Notes: generated by a model not told the origin, from the sequence alone. A stretch of 64,000 bases of DNA from Symsagittifera roscoffensis (GCF_963678635.1 NC_087067.1:47108001-47172000), one strand, 5' to 3'; counted from the first letter of the stretch, positions 23,420-36,472 are shown. Numbers and translations: made by a program.

Positions 23420-23960
23420 TATATGAGGAGCGTATGATAATCACGAATTATGAAATCTAACATTTTAAAACCCAATTACTCAAAATCAGGAAACACTAAT
23501 TAGTGACTCTTTTAGCTTACGGCTCAAAAAGTATGGAAAAAATTATGACTCTAGTTGGCTATGAAGTCTATCCGATGGCTTTGATGCTTAAGCCAAGTTT
23601 GGCCGAGTCGATTAGGCCAAGTTAAAAATCACAGGAAAGAAGGGTAACCTTAAATTACAAGGTATAGGTAAACTGGGTATTTCAAGAATTATTGATCTCC
23701 TCCGATTACCATAACCATTTGAGGAGCGTATGATAATCACGGATTATGAAATCTAAACACTTGAAAATCCAATTAATAAAACTCAAGAAATATTTACTGA
23801 CTATTTTAGTTGACGGCTTAAAAAGTATCGGAACAATTATGACACTATGAAGCTTCACAATTGTTTCGATAAGTTTGGCAAAGCCGGTTAGGCCAAATAA
23901 AAAATAAAACCAGAATCCACAATTAGTTTTCCAATTAAGCAAATTGGTAATTCCACGGAT
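23420..23960 (+). repeat. Two diverged tandem copies, ~295 bp apart
   Basis: GAGGAGCGTATGATAATCAC followed by GAATTATGAAATCTAA starts copies at about 23425 and 23720. Each continues through CGGCTYAAAAAGTAT and ends with a TTAGGCCAA segment. No gene is supported within them. Confidence 0.85.
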
Positions 23961-24404
23961 ATGGATAACTTAAGTAACACCCACTATTGATTCATCAATG
24001 CACCTCTTTCAAATTCAGTTTGAAAATCTTCTAAATTCATTCATTACTGCACCTGAAACAATTCGGACAAACAAAACCGACACAAATTTTGACAAAAACC
24101 GATACGAAACTCGACGTACCGACAAACAAACCGAAGTTCCGACATACGAATCGACAGTCAAATAACCGAGATACGAACTGGGACGCACAAACCAATGCGT
24201 ACGAAACGACATACAAATTGACGACTCGCCCGAAACGAAAAACGAATCTTCGATGACCGAGAAAAGTATGGATCAACAATTGTGGAATCGCTATTCGATA
24301 GCATCAAATAATGATTGAAAATTTGTAGACGCCAAAATTCTTGACGAAATAGCAGGAAAAGAATTTGCAAACAAATATCGAACAGTGAAATGACTAGTTT
24401 CAGA
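23961..24404 (+). repeat. Degenerate ACCGACAAAC repeats
   Basis: From about 24055 to 24240 short units such as CCGACAAACAAACCGA, ACATACGAATCGACA and ACGACATACAAATTGACGA follow one another. Open minus-strand frames (24015-24279) read these units. The last 150 bases lead into the putative first exon at 24405. Confidence 0.6.
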
Positions 24405-27400
24405 AATGGCCGATGGAACTACATTGGAAGTTGACGATCTTGTACGAAAAATAGCAAAACCACGGCGGCAACGTAGTCGTTCGATTGCAGTAGCAGCAGG
24501 AATCATGCAGATGTTAATTCTACGGGGCGTCAAGGAAATACCGTGGAACGAAATACGGAGAAACCTTGTCAAGTGTCTCTTTTCAGAAAAAATGCTACCC
24601 TAATACTCACCTTTTAGTGTTATAAACCATCAGAACAGATCGACACCGCCCTTAGAATAGTTATGAAATTCATCAAGAACCCCGATATCAACAGAATCAG
24701 CAATCTCACAACCACTAGCTCTTCCATCACCCTGAGAACCATCAAGAAGTTCAGCAACTGCATCCTTATACAGTCACCATCATATTCAATTTTCGAAGCA
24801 TGTGATTCCTCGCAAGGCTACTCGGAAGAGAGCTGTGGAGAAACTACAAGAATGGCACACTCCAAAAGGGTCTGAAAGTTCTGTTTTATGTTCGATACCA
24901 TAGAATTAGCCTCCGACGACTGATGGAAATAGCTAAAAAAGTATCCCAGAGTAAAACGCGGTAACGGTGGTCGCAAAAAAGTAGATTTGCTTTTTCGACC
25001 CGTTTTATAATAACTATTTTATTTCAGAAACGGGGATCTTTGGAAGATTATAGGTACGACTGGGCTAAGGCGACAAAAACCGGAATCTTTGACAATATTA
25101 TCAACACTATTAGATCTCGGCTTGAAATTACAGGCTTCAAATCATTCGTTCCTTCTCCTAGACACGTTCGTCGAGCAACCGCCGAAAAAATGGTTCGTTT
25201 TACAAAATTCTGTAAGCCCGAGAAAACGTTTCTGGATTTCTAAGTGACCCAGTTTCTTGCGTCAAAGCAGTTGCGTTTCTTTCACTGAAAAAAACGGAGC
25301 TTCAAGGATTACGCGTGGATATCTGGGGAGACAACTGTGAGATTGGTGGTGTGGAGGTTACCAGGCTCGGGTTCAGGCTCCTCGATATCAACTTTAGTGT
25401 ACAGTCGACTAGCAGCGTTTTCTATCTCACAGGTAAGTCAGTTTTGTTTTGGAAAAATATCTCTCATGATTATTAGTCTCGGCATCGATTATATGTTATA
25501 TATAGCGAGCATGGTTAAGTTAATTCGCTCTTTAACTAAATTAAGCACTTTGGCTCCACGCAGTACTATCTTCCAAAAAAGAATATCTGTCAAATGGAGC
25601 AGAGCGCAAAATTTTTCTGCGTACGGACAAACGCCAGTGCGGAGTTTAAGAGCAAATAGTTAATCATTGTTAAAGGAATCCACAGCCAAGGCTTAAGCCA
25701 CTGAGAATTCAGATTTATGAATGTACGTACTCATTTGATCAATTTTATCATTAAATTCAGCGTACCGTGTAAAAGACAGCAGATACGCTATGGAGTAGAA
25801 CGTTGGTCCCACCACAGCACGCGATCCAGAGTCGGGTTGGTAGAACAGCAAAACAATTTACCTAAAACAGTTAGGAGCAAAGCTGACCTATAGTGACGAT
25901 TCAATATTTTTTGTTGCGGCTGGTTATTGGTGTCTCTAATGAGCAGTCATCTGATACAGTCTCGTGGCTCCCACTGCTTTTGTCAAATGACACTACAGAC
26001 TTCCGCCCACTAACTTGCAAGCCAGAGACTGGTAAAAGAACTGAACTCAATGTTCCATTTCGAAAAAAGTTACCCAAGACGTCACTGGTCAGCATCGAAA
26101 ACTTTCGTTGCGTTTGTCCAGATGCCACACACATGATTACTCGATGTGTGGAAACAGATCTTCGTAAAATGGTACAAAAAATAACCGATGATATGCATCC
26201 TCGCGAAAAATTTGCCATTCAGCGCTTTGAGGAAAATTTGACCAGACGGGGGGCGATAAAGCCATTTTTTCATTTCACCACTGTCTCGATAGGAGGAACA
26301 GACAAAACTGCCAAAAAGGGTGCAATCTCTCTTGCTGGATTCTGTGCGCTGACTCTCATCGCTGTTAAGGAAGAAATGAAAGAGGCTAGCACAGAAATTG
26401 AAGATCTCTTTGAAGGAGTATAGAAAAATGAAGTTGTTCTTTGACCCAACGAAGATACAGACACTTACGTTAAGTCTGTAAAAGTGCTACAAGCCATCTA
26501 CACGAGTCTAGTCTCTAAAGAATCTGGAAAAACCCTCGGTTGCATCACCACTAAAGATGCCCGTGAACTTTTGAGAAAGAGCTTGAATTAATGCATGAAA
26601 TTACTAAGAGCATGAGGTGATTTTAACGCTATAGAGTACAAAAAGTGGGCTGAAGTTTACTATCAAGTTTCAGTGTTTATCTTTGGAGAACAAGGATTGA
26701 TTCCCTACAAACTAAAATTACTCCCAATGCCACAGCTTGTGGTGAGCAATTTTATACGAAGTCCATGGGATCATTTTTGCGAAGCTCTCGAAAAATCCAA
26801 CCACCATGTGAACAAGGATTTTCAAAGTAAGACGAGGCGGAGGAAGATTGCATAACCAAGACCCATTATTTCTCGAATTATTTTTTTTTCATTCTGCAAG
26901 TTTATCAAAACTGGCAAGGGCACACGTAGTTTTCTAAACAATGCGCGAGACGTCTTGGAAGGAACCAATACTATCCCGTCATATTTACAAATATGTCAAA
27001 AAAGTCTAGAGTTTCCAAAAGTTGCCGTCGCTGAAAAAAGTTCATCTACTCTGCTGCTTTCTGGTTTGCGATTTTATGTGTTGCGTACTTTCGGCTGTAC
27101 AGCGGCAGCAGTTGCGGGAAAGAAAGCAAAACCGAATCTAGCACCACAAGCTATGGTGGAAAAATGGATCCATGTTTTAGGAGGTACTGTCCTAGCCAAA
27201 GACAATGCTCAAACCATTCTTCGGGGACATTCCAAGACACCTAACTGCTTTCTTCTGCTGAAAGATGACAATGATTTAGTCGAAGGAACGATGACTGTAG
27301 AAGAACGATTGCAAAACCGAGTAGCTAAAAACGAGTCAGCAACTGATTTGGAATCTAGTGATACTGGGCAAAAACTAAACGAAAGAGCTGGGAAAAAAAC

Positions 27401-27600
27401 TGTCACCTGCTGCCAACCAGTGCCTTAAATTTGCGGGTAGTGATTTCAAGTTTTTGAAGCTAGAATACTTAGATGACTCTCTTTACTCTGATTCAGTTAT
27501 TGATCCGACATCTTACCAGCCACATCCGGGGAGTAATTTCTCAGCTTTTTACGCCAATGAAAAGCGACCACTTTTGATGGAGCAATGTCAAACTAGCGGT
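24405..27600 (+). pseudogene. Large unknown multi-exon gene, broken; possible BRCT-like segment
   Basis: The first exon begins with ATG directly after GTTTCAG (24396-24408), as in trans-spliced nematode genes, and reads MADGTTLEVDDLVRKIAK. Further exon-like stretches are 25028-25243 (acceptor TTATTTCAG), 25250-25432 (donor GTAAGT, reading DIWGDNCEIGGVEVTRLGFR), 25893-26423, 26640-26855 (SPWDHFCEALEKSNHH) and 26950-27590. The last contains a segment (MVEKWIHVLGGTVL, then a hydrophobic FLLL) that resembles a BRCT fold. In-frame stops (for example after 26420 and near 26590) and a shift at an A run near 27400 show it is broken. The conserved look of the exons suggests a lineage-specific family, not recognised. 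Confidence 0.55.
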
Positions 27601-28225
27601 GAAAGAATGTTTCTTTAATCGTGGCTCTAAGGAAACATAGAGCTGAAAAATCACACAGATTCTAAATACTGAACCCCAAGTATCCCCATCGTGTAGCTGA
27701 ACAAACTCAGCCCACATAGTACTAAGCTCACAACAGCACAACCAAACGAGAGATCAATTTCAACGAGTTCAGTGTTAAAACGACTTTCAAGTATCCTACG
27801 CTAGTGGTATGCCCTACATATCCCGTCGGGGTCCTTTCTTGGGGTCTTTTCGTGGGGTCTAGGACAACAAGCCGATGTGACTTCAAGCCGAAGGGACTTC
27901 AGGCCGAAATTGAAACTTTACAAGCACCTCAAATCGCTATGTTTTCATTGGCATCCGTTAATAATATCAATCTGTTTTAGAATTATCTGGCTTGAAATCC
28001 CTAACTTTACGTTTCGGCTTGAACTCCCATCGGCTTGATCTCCGACCCCCCTTTCGTGAACCTTAGTATCATACTTGTATCAATTTCGGGCGACAATGAG
28101 TCTGGGTGGCTCCCAGATGATACCCTCAAAGTCGGTTAATTTTCACCTCTGGAAAAGCTGAGGGGACCCGAGTAGCTGTTTTATATGATCTCTTGTAAAA
28201 TAAGTTTGTATTAGAGCGCAATAGT
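27600..28225. other. Non-coding stretch
   Basis: Contains a short duplicated motif (CTTCAAGCCGAAGGGACTT and CTTCAGGCCGAAATTG near 27885) and its inverse GGCTTGAA forms near 27990-28030, giving a weak inverted arrangement. No gene is supported. Confidence 0.4.
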
Positions 28226-28440
28226 TTGTTATTATTGATTCCACAAATTGTTAGCGGATTCCGCAGATTGTAAAGAGATATCCAGCAATAACCAGATTGA
28301 ACAATGGCTAGCTAGAACAGCGAATGCGGAAAATACGAACAAATACTCAACCATTGTTTGTGGAATCCATGAACAAATCTTAAATCATTACTCAACTAAA
28401 TTCGTGGATATACACTTTTAGAATTTAAAATCTTTGTAGC
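28226..28440 (+). repeat. ~210-bp dispersed repeat, copy 1
   Basis: Matches 31095-31295: GATTCCACAAATTGTTAGCG, GAGATATCCAGCAATAACCA, GACTAGCTAGAAC-like and AACTAAATTCGTGGATATAC segments in the same order. It contains the GCGGATTCCGC core and its inverse near the ends (TGTGGAATCC), so the unit is partly self-complementary and may be a MITE. Confidence 0.85.
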
Positions 28441-29162
28441 CGTGTCAAAAACAGGCATGCTTGCTGCTTAACGCAGCCAATTGAAACTGTCAAACCAACT
28501 TTTTCGATTAGTTAAAATGCATAATTAATTAACAAGATGCCTAGGGATAAAATTGTTAAAACAAAGTTGTTGATTTTGGTTTAGCTCGTCTAAACGAAAT
28601 TTTATGTGTTAGCTGTTTTTGTAAAAACTCATTCCATTTTCGTTATAGGATGGATTAACAGTGACAACTAATCGTAGTTTTAAATTTCAAACCATGGCAC
28701 ATTGCGAATTATTTTGTCCTAGAATGTAAATTCGAATTGATTCATAGCATTCATAGATTCAAATTTGAAGCTATTAAAATAATGCTTAACGTCAACTTTT
28801 TATAGGGATTAAACGTCAAATTTATAGCTCATGCCGAAGTTCAATGTCAACTTGCACAGTTGATTCCTATGGAAATTGACATCCAACCTTGTGGTAGATT
28901 CTGGTTGAGGTTATGGTTTTCAGAATTGTAGTCATTCCAACAATTTTCTGATTTCTATTAACTAACACGGTCGAAAAAAAAAACTAGACTTCTTAAAATT
29001 TCACCACTTTAAATAGAATAAAATAAGACCGACCGTCGGTCGCTGTAAACTCAATTGTAAATACTTTTCTCCCGTCGGGAACGAGTATTTCATGCGATGA
29101 GATTGGTCAATTTTGAATCGCTAGCGTTTCAGCTTCATTTATACATAGAATTATTGCTGCTA

Positions 29163-29414
29163 TTAATTACCGCTAGATAATTCGCTTTCTAAGTACAAAG
29201 TTTTTTCGTTTTCGGTCTTACTATATTTCATAATGCTGAACGATAGTTTGCTACCAAAAAGATTGATTACTACGGGAACTTCGTCATTGAAATTTTCTGA
29301 CCCTTTAGTAATTGTCCCAGGTTGGTCTGCTAAACGATCGGTCCCCGTACCAGAGGAACCCAATTTTGCTTTGAAATTTTTTGCTTTGAAATTTAAATAA
29401 GACCTACTTAACAA
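29163..29414 (-). CDS. Possible terminal exon of unknown gene
   Basis: An 83-codon minus-strand frame with balanced composition. It has a short internal duplication (NFKAKNFKAK), a Gly/Thr-rich turn region, and a strand-rich part (VPVVINLFGSKLSFSIMKYS) before the stop at 29163. No family is recognised and the 5' side is uncertain. A coding role is only weakly supported. Confidence 0.3.
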   Translation of the reverse strand: MLSRSYLNFKAKNFKAKLGSSGTGTDRLADQPGTITKGSENFNDEVPVVINLFGSKLSFSIMKYSKTENEKTLYLESELSSGN

Positions 29415-29559
29415 TGACCACGTTAAATTTTTGAAACGCTACAAAGCTAATTTATCTTCACCTTCTTTCCCAATTATACCATAATATCAATGCTCCTAGA
29501 AGTTACTCTGAATAATGACAAAGTATGACAAAATCTTATGGGATCTAATCACAACACTG

Positions 29560-30790
29560 AAGACAGGAGCCCACTGGAAGTTCATGGATTCTGCATGATA
29601 AACTATGAGAAGGACCTGCACACCAAAGATGATCTACTTTTCTTGGAAAACAAAACAGTAAAACCAGCTGCGACCTGAGGCGCTTTCAGATCGATGTTAC
29701 ACCAGTCCCATCCAGGCCAGTTTGGCATGAGGTTTCTGGCCGAGTTTATCTGGTGGCCACCTTTTTATAGGGAAAAATTATAACCACGGCAAATCTTGCA
29801 AACAATGCTCAAAAGCCGGTAAGATTCTTAGGGTGTTGTTGGGATCGGAGCATATGAGCAAATACCGAAATTTTCATTCACGATAAGTGATTAATTTAGA
29901 TTTCGCCGGCCCTTTGGACGCTTTCTGATAAATATTGATAATCGTTTAGATCACTGGAAAGTCAATCATATCAGACCGCCGCGCAGAGAGTTGGGAGCTG
30001 CACGATGGAGCTGAGGACGGATACGAAGACGCGTTGATGTATCCTCGTCAGACTCGGACTCGGACATCCCACTGGCAAAGATTATCCATGGATGTCCAGC
30101 AACCCCAATCTTCTCCTCAGACTGGGACCCATGGAAATCGAGCGACCCCAATCCCAATCTCTAATCGTAAACGGCCTACTCTAGCGAAATTCGCCACTGC
30201 TGGAGATAACTTTTTAAAATATATTGGAGAATCGTATTTTAATCCATTTAAAGAGGCGATTGTTGATTCTTCGTACCACACGGTCACTTTGGAAATTGAA
30301 CATATTTTAGCCGGAAAGAGGACATCATTGCCTCCCCAGAAGTCAACCAGAGCCAACCCTCAGAAAAAGACGACCAGTCGGAAAATGACTGGCGGATACC
30401 CGACGCTCATACAAACGACCACAATTTCTTCATTCCGGATTCCACTCAGAAATCGTCTAGAGACAGCAGTCTTCCTGAACCATCATCCTTCGGATCTGCT
30501 CTAGAGCCAATAGTGCTGGACAGCACGCCAGAGAAACGCATCCTGTTGCCACCCAGCCCAGATCTACAATCAGACCGCTTGCTTTCTTGTGCTGGTCACG
30601 TTCTGATTTCCTCATTCCCCTCGCAAAATCGGGCTACGTTCAGACATCCCGGAAGTCTCCCACAGGGAAATCACCCATCATAGTGGCAGAGCAAGATTCC
30701 GGGAGCGAAATATCGTCGACAATATATCGGGACGTGTAACAGGCTTTAGAAGAATTTGACGCCGAATACATTTAAAACTCATTGAACTCA
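29560..30790 (+). pseudogene. Degraded Ty3/gypsy pol: integrase and C-terminal tail
   Basis: The plus-strand frame reads LHQSHPGQFGMRFLAEFIWW followed ~20 codons on by SCKQCSKAGK, the HHCC zinc-binding domain of a Ty3/gypsy integrase. Next comes NLDFAGPLD, the start of the catalytic core around its first Asp, which then runs into stops. Most of the core is missing. The frame resumes with HWKVNHIRPPRRE, a form typical of the end of gypsy pol proteins, and an acidic Ser-rich tail (VSSSDSDSDIPL; then ~30312-30640, EDIIASPEVNQSQPSEKDD). An AATAAA occurs at about 30790. Multiple stops and frame changes show it is dead. It is a different, older element from that at 49.7-64 kb. Confidence 0.75.
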
Positions 30791-31094
30791 ATAAAAATTC
30801 TACTTTCCAATTTCTTCATTTTACGATTTGTAGAATTTATAGACTTCGTTTCAGCTAATTTAGCGCTATTTAGATACGTGCCAAGAATGTTTCACATCGA
30901 CCATCGATCGATTATTCACTTTCTAGTGTTGCTTTAGATTAAGACATTCATAATTCATTCTTAATCATTTTTTTCTCTCAATTTCTTAGTCGATCAATTT
31001 GAAGCGTCGATCAATCGCCTTGTACCATTTTTGGGCGACAATGATCTTTTAGGATCTCGCGTAAAATTTTTTAAATAAATTTGTATTAGACCGC

Positions 31095-31295
31095 GACAGT
31101 TTGTTTTTACTGATTCCACAAACTGTTAGCGGATTCAGCAGATTGTGAGTGAGATATCCAGCAATAACCAGCTTGAACAATGACTAGCTAGAACGAAGAA
31201 TGCGGAAATTGCGAACAAACACTTAACCCTTGTCTATGGAATCCACGAAACAATCTTAAACCATTACTTAACTAAATTCGTGGATATACCAATTT
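31095..31295 (+). repeat. ~210-bp dispersed repeat, copy 2
   Basis: Second copy of the repeat at 28226-28440, a little more diverged. Both copies follow a region with the phrase TTGGGCGACAATGA or TTCGGGCGACAATGA and a CTCTTGTAAAAT/CTCGCGTAAAAT stretch (28080-28225 and 31030-31090), so the duplicated unit may extend ~150 bp further left. Confidence 0.85.
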
Positions 31296-31602
31296 TGATT
31301 TTAAACATTCGATTGAAAACAGCTATTTTGATTCTTCAGTTTAGTTCGATCATTCACTTTTTAATGTTAATTCCCAATCACATTATTTTCTCATTTTCTT
31401 AGTAAAGGTGCATAATTTTATATATTCAGGGTATATCATTAGAAAAATTTAATTAGTGAGTTTGAACATAAATTAGAACAGGTTTAAAATATAAAATCAT
31501 GAACACAAACGCACTCTTAAAAATGTAAATTGATTCGAAAACTGACAAAACGTTCCCCGGAACGAAACGAGTTTATAATTTTGTTGAATACCCAAAATTC
31601 AT

Positions 31603-34039
31603 TTAACTGCTGTCGTCAAACAACGCTTGAGAAACTTTGTCTCCATAGTCAACGCGCAGTTGCACGAAAAGTGCAATATCTCTCCAGGCTTTTAGGATGA
31701 CTATTCTTTCACCTATGCTGGAAAGTACAACTTCTACCAACTTCATTTTGGCCTCGTTTTTCTACTGGGTGGCGTGGTTCGCTAAACCACCCAGATAAAC
31801 GCTCCATTTATGTAACCGGCACTCATCATTTGAAGCGTCGATCAATCACCTAGGAGGACCCGCAATTTGCAATAAGTATTCACTTAGAACTCCTGGTTGG
31901 AGGCAGTACTGGTCGGCATTGATGTTGGTGACTACTTTGCCGTGGTAATCCATCAACACGTCATCTTTCTTGAACGATTGCAAAGTAATCAAACCCTTAA
32001 AAATAAATCACTGATTGAAAAAAGAGTTTATTCAAAAACTACTGATTCGAAAATGAAAATTTATTAGTAAGATATTTTTATTGAGTTATTCAAATTATAA
32101 AATACCTCTTCCAAAGACTGGAAATATCACATCACTTATGCCGACCCAGCTTTGGGTCAATGCACGACTCTGCAACTCTTCATGAACCTCATATGGGAAG
32201 TTCTGAATGTCGTTAGCGGTATGTTTCAGGGTTGTGGTTTTCTCAAGCGGCTGAAAATTTCTCTTTGATCCATCACTGAGCAGCTTCGCCACATGGTCAA
32301 CCACGTTCTTCAGGTCATGGGTTGCCCAATTCTGCTTTGAGTAAAAGTTTGTAACTTCACTTTACAGCTCATGGGAAGTGGTCATCTGCTGAACAAAGAT
32401 CTATGCGTGCTGCACCTGGCGAACGTAACGTTGAGAACCTTGTCGGGATCACACTGCCAACAGAACCTCTTCGTAGGTGTATCCGTCCAATTTCTGGTGA
32501 ACTTTTGAAGCTTGCCTCTTCAGCTTTTCCATCTTAAACGTAGGGCTGGTAGACAAGAGCATAAGCTTCGGAACCTTACGTGCGAGACAGACCTTCGGCT
32601 GTTCCAGATTTATGATGCTAATCTATAAAAAACGAAATTATTACATGTGATTCCACGTCGGTTTCAATTTTGATAATTAAAACTCTTTGGAAGACATTGA
32701 AACTTTACATCGATTGATCTATCTGGCGTTTGAATTGATCGGCTAGTGAAGCAACCCGAAACACCGCGTTACCAATTGAATTGACGAAAATCAATTGAAT
32801 CGTCACCGTGTTTTTTGTGTCACGAGAAGCACGCTGAACAACATAGCTCATATTGTTCCTCTTTAAATGGGTTCTGGCCTCTTGTTAGTACAATTTCATA
32901 CCCTGTACTAGCCAGACTGGAATTCTGTGGGAGACGCGAGAAGTTGACACTATAAAATTGAGTCATCAAACTGAATCATCAGTGTTTTTTTTTTATCAAA
33001 TCAGTGTTTTAAAAACATACTTACTGGCTGCTGGTTCTATGCTCAGCTCCACGAAAACGTCTTCATTTTTCTCCTCTATGTTGACAATCGCCTGGACGAC
33101 AGCATGTACCTAGTTGTAGATGACCATTTTCACGAGCATCCCTGTGCTTTTGAAGAGAAACGTGACAATGGCCCTGAACAAGGTCAATTGTTCTATGTAG
33201 GTCAAGGTTCCGTTTCTTTTGTCGGCGCATTCATCCGACTTCTGGATATTCTCTAAAATGACTTTTATGAGAGTCTCGTTAATTATCGGTTTTTCGGCTC
33301 GGGAGGCTTTTCCAGGTTGCTAAAATTGAATATGATTTAGTTAAAATATTTGGTTTACCAAAATCTTTACGCTTGTGTAATGTGAAGTTATTTCTTCAAC
33401 TTACTGTTTCGCCTACATTATCTGGCTCTGCATGATTCCTTTTGCGGCTTTCTGTGAGCTCGTCGTTCATTTGGTCTCGTAATTCCGTGGGATCGTCGGC
33501 TTGTGGTTCCGTGGGAGTGTAGGTTCGCCTCTCATGGTCATGCGGTTGTCTTTCAACTTTTCGATAGTGGGGAAAAGCCGATGGCCATGGAGAATTCGGA
33601 TACGGCGATGCCGACATAGAGGAATCCAGGAAGGCTGGATATGGCTGATACTGCTGAGGCTGGTACTGATGTACCATCGAGTGGCCTGAATGGACATGTC
33701 GCAGAGTGGTATGTGGTTGCCCATATACCGGCGGAATTGGCGAGGCGAAAGGTCGCGGGGGTGCTCGCAATGGGGTTACTGGAGTCGGAGGAGTAATTGA
33801 TGTCGTCTCTGGTGCTGCGAGTGGTGGCCGAGGCACAGGGATGTTAGAAGGCACTGCAAATGGTGATGGACAACTGGAAGGCACTGAACATCAGTTTTTG
33901 GCGGTGGACATTTACTTTGAGTCCGTAAGTTTCTATTAGATTGGGACGAAAAATGAGAGATGCAACTAATATTGAGCTTAAGATGAGCATTAACTGACTT
34001 CGATTTAGCGGCAAAGCTCCCATCGCTTATCAGCACCAA
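31603..34039 (-). pseudogene. SET-domain gene with proline-rich N-terminal region, broken
   Basis: Minus strand. A proline-rich exon (about 33890-33400, donor ACA/GTAAGT) contains many Pro-Pro and Tyr-Gln pairs. The next exon (33318-33010) is helical with an in-frame TAG. Further exons are at ~32860-32700 and 32620-32100, with stops. The SET domain occupies about 32130-31620. FPVFGRG precedes an intron, then comes FKKDDVLMDYHGKVV, and finally GGLANHA and KAWRDIALFVQLRVDYGD, equal to the Asn-His and Phe-Asp-Tyr-Gly signature motifs that bind S-adenosylmethionine and lysine. TGA and TAG codons interrupt the SET part (~31830 and ~31770). It was presumably a lysine methyltransferase; now a pseudogene. 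Confidence 0.8.
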
Positions 34040-34299
34040 TTCAATCGAAACACCAGGATGTCAAGATAAGAGTACACCAAGGAATAGCTTCGACACTTTC
34101 CACTCTTTTTAGCACAACAGATTACAGTAGCATCTATGCAATAATTACTGCCTAAAGATAAGACGGCTTTTTGATAATGAACTGATAGGTGGAACTAGAC
34201 AGTGCATTTCTAATCAGTAAAGCCGTCATTATCAGGGAAAATTGTCACTTGTCAATTCTTGAACCAAGGTTCATTTCATTTCACTTATTCAATCGCTTC

Positions 34300-36021
34300 T
34301 CAGCTCAGTCATATATTTGAGTCTTTCATCCTTGTCATCATGCTAAGCAGAACTTTTCGGTTAAAGCAAAAAATACAAGTCCTCGATGCCGTTACTTTCA
34401 TCCGGGAAAGTGCTTTAATTTTGTCATTAATCAGCGATTGGTGCGTAAAGATTAAATGGTCTGATTGGCCGGGAAGTTTCATCTTTAGTGTCTCAGAAGA
34501 CAAAAAAGTAAACGCAACAGCATGGAATATAGGAAAATTCCACGAACACAATGATACTTGTGTTATCAGCAGAAGGCGGGATTCGAGAAAAGAAAAAATA
34601 TCGTTCAACCCCAGACGGCTGCAAAGGGACTCGATGGTCTTTTTCAACATGCTGGGAGGGTCAAAAACGGGATTGTCATCATCAACGAACCTTTCGTGTT
34701 CCAGTACACAGTTCGTTTGATCGACAAACCTAAGGATACTGCGTAGAATGGACCATCATGCAGTGGCAATTTATACGCTAGGTACTCCGAGTTGAGAAAC
34801 GAGTCACAAGGCGAGTCAAGGAAACGAGTCGCCGGAGAATCACTGCCAGACGATTTTATGAATTTCATGATTTAGGATGCTGAGAAATCTAGAGCCAACC
34901 AAAAACCCTAAGGGCCCAAGGCCACAAAAAACAAACAAGGAGGAAAAACAGCAGGAAGGTATTTGAGTTGCCTTGATTATTTTGAGTTGCCAGAAAGTAA
35001 TATTCTCGTGAAGTTTGCTACATGCATCAACGGTGTAATACAAGTGAAATTATCTAGTAACTAATCAAATGTGTAAGTAATCTACTAATTAATCACATTC
35101 AACTATACTTATATTCTGTATGATCCTCGGTTTCATCTGATATCCTGAAATTTTATAATGCATTTCCGGATGAAATTGAAATTTTTTTTATCGGTATTTA
35201 ATTTACATATTCTATTTATACGCCGTATTCTACTTTGTGATTTTAGCTAGGTAATTTTTCCGAATTCTATTTATACACCGTATTCTATTTTGTGATTTTA
35301 GCTAGGATCGACTATCTTGCGCGCCGGAGAAAAATTTCGAGTTGATTATTTGAGATTCAATTATTCGAAGAAACGAGCTTTTGCTGGAATGAGTTCCATC
35401 GAAAATACGGATGTCACCCTGAGAATGCCTTCTGTATTGGCGGAGCTTGCTGGAGAATATATTTTAGTATGTGGCTGTTTATTTCAATTTCGTTGGTTTT
35501 CCAAAAGCAAGTATGATTTATTCTTTTATTCTCTTGTGCTTCGTTTTAGAACAATTTTAGCTGCAATCTGTGTGATATTACTCACCCAATTGGCCAAATT
35601 TTTGCGACATTCTCGTCAATAAAAAGATGCGTTGGCTTGATGAGAAAAACGGGAAATTACAGGGCAAACTTTCATATTGTTTCCAGCTACACCAGTAACC
35701 AGAAAGGCCTTAGTTTTATCATCCACACAGTGTGCTGCTAAATTATTGGGCAGTATAACCTCAGGACTTTTTGAATGCCATCAATCTTGAGATTCTGTGC
35801 GAAAGGGAAAATAGAACTTGTTGCCAGCAAGAAACGAAGGTGAGCTAGACACTTTGATCAAAACTCTCAAGTTCAACCAACACAGAGATTTCCCTGTAAG
35901 CGCAATTCGATATCATATAATTGCATATCGTGGTAGATATGCCGTCGAGGATAACTACCGAGAAGTATTTAGACATAAAACGGCTGATTCCGCCCAGGAT
36001 TTTTTCTCTGACTTAAAATGA
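34300..36021 (+). pseudogene. Unknown multi-exon gene remnant
   Basis: Plus-strand exon-like stretches: 34372-34560 (reading KIKWSDWPGSFIFSV), 34558-34743 (NGIVIINEPFVFQYTVRLI), 35306-35470 after a GATTTTAG acceptor (ILRAGEKFRVDYLRF), 35560-35720 after AATTTTAG (CDITHPIGQIFATF), and 35818-36021 (ELDTLIKTLKFNQHRDFP, ending TGA). The frames do not join cleanly. The family is not recognised. A duplicated 45-bp segment (TTCTATTTATACRCCGTATT ... TTTTAGCTAGG) lies just before the 35.3-kb exon at 35211 and 35263. Confidence 0.4.
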
Positions 36022-36472
36022 ACAACTTGAACTGTTTATAGTGTTTGTTGTCATGACTGTTTTCTTACGGCTGTTTGTTGTTATTTGATTTCTTTGAACT
36101 AACCGTAATTTGCCGTATTCTTTTTACTGTATGCAATATGTGTTAAGATCTGAAAAATATGCCGGCCCGTCAAAGTTGGTCATAAAGAGTAAGCTATCTA
36201 TTTGGTGTAATTTCCTCAAGAATGTTAATTATCTAATAGGAAAAACTAATTTGAGTAAATCCGTTTTAGATAAAAAGATTATCAAAACTTGAACAACTAC
36301 AGCTAAAATAAGTGGCTAATTGCAAAACCAAAAATATTTGTCTCGAAAATTTTGCCTTATCAAACTATATTTGAAAACACCTTAATTATTGAAAACATCT
36401 TATCTTTATTTGAAAACACGTGATTAATTTAAATGCGAGTTTACTTCATAAGTTTGTTCAATTTGTTCCTTT

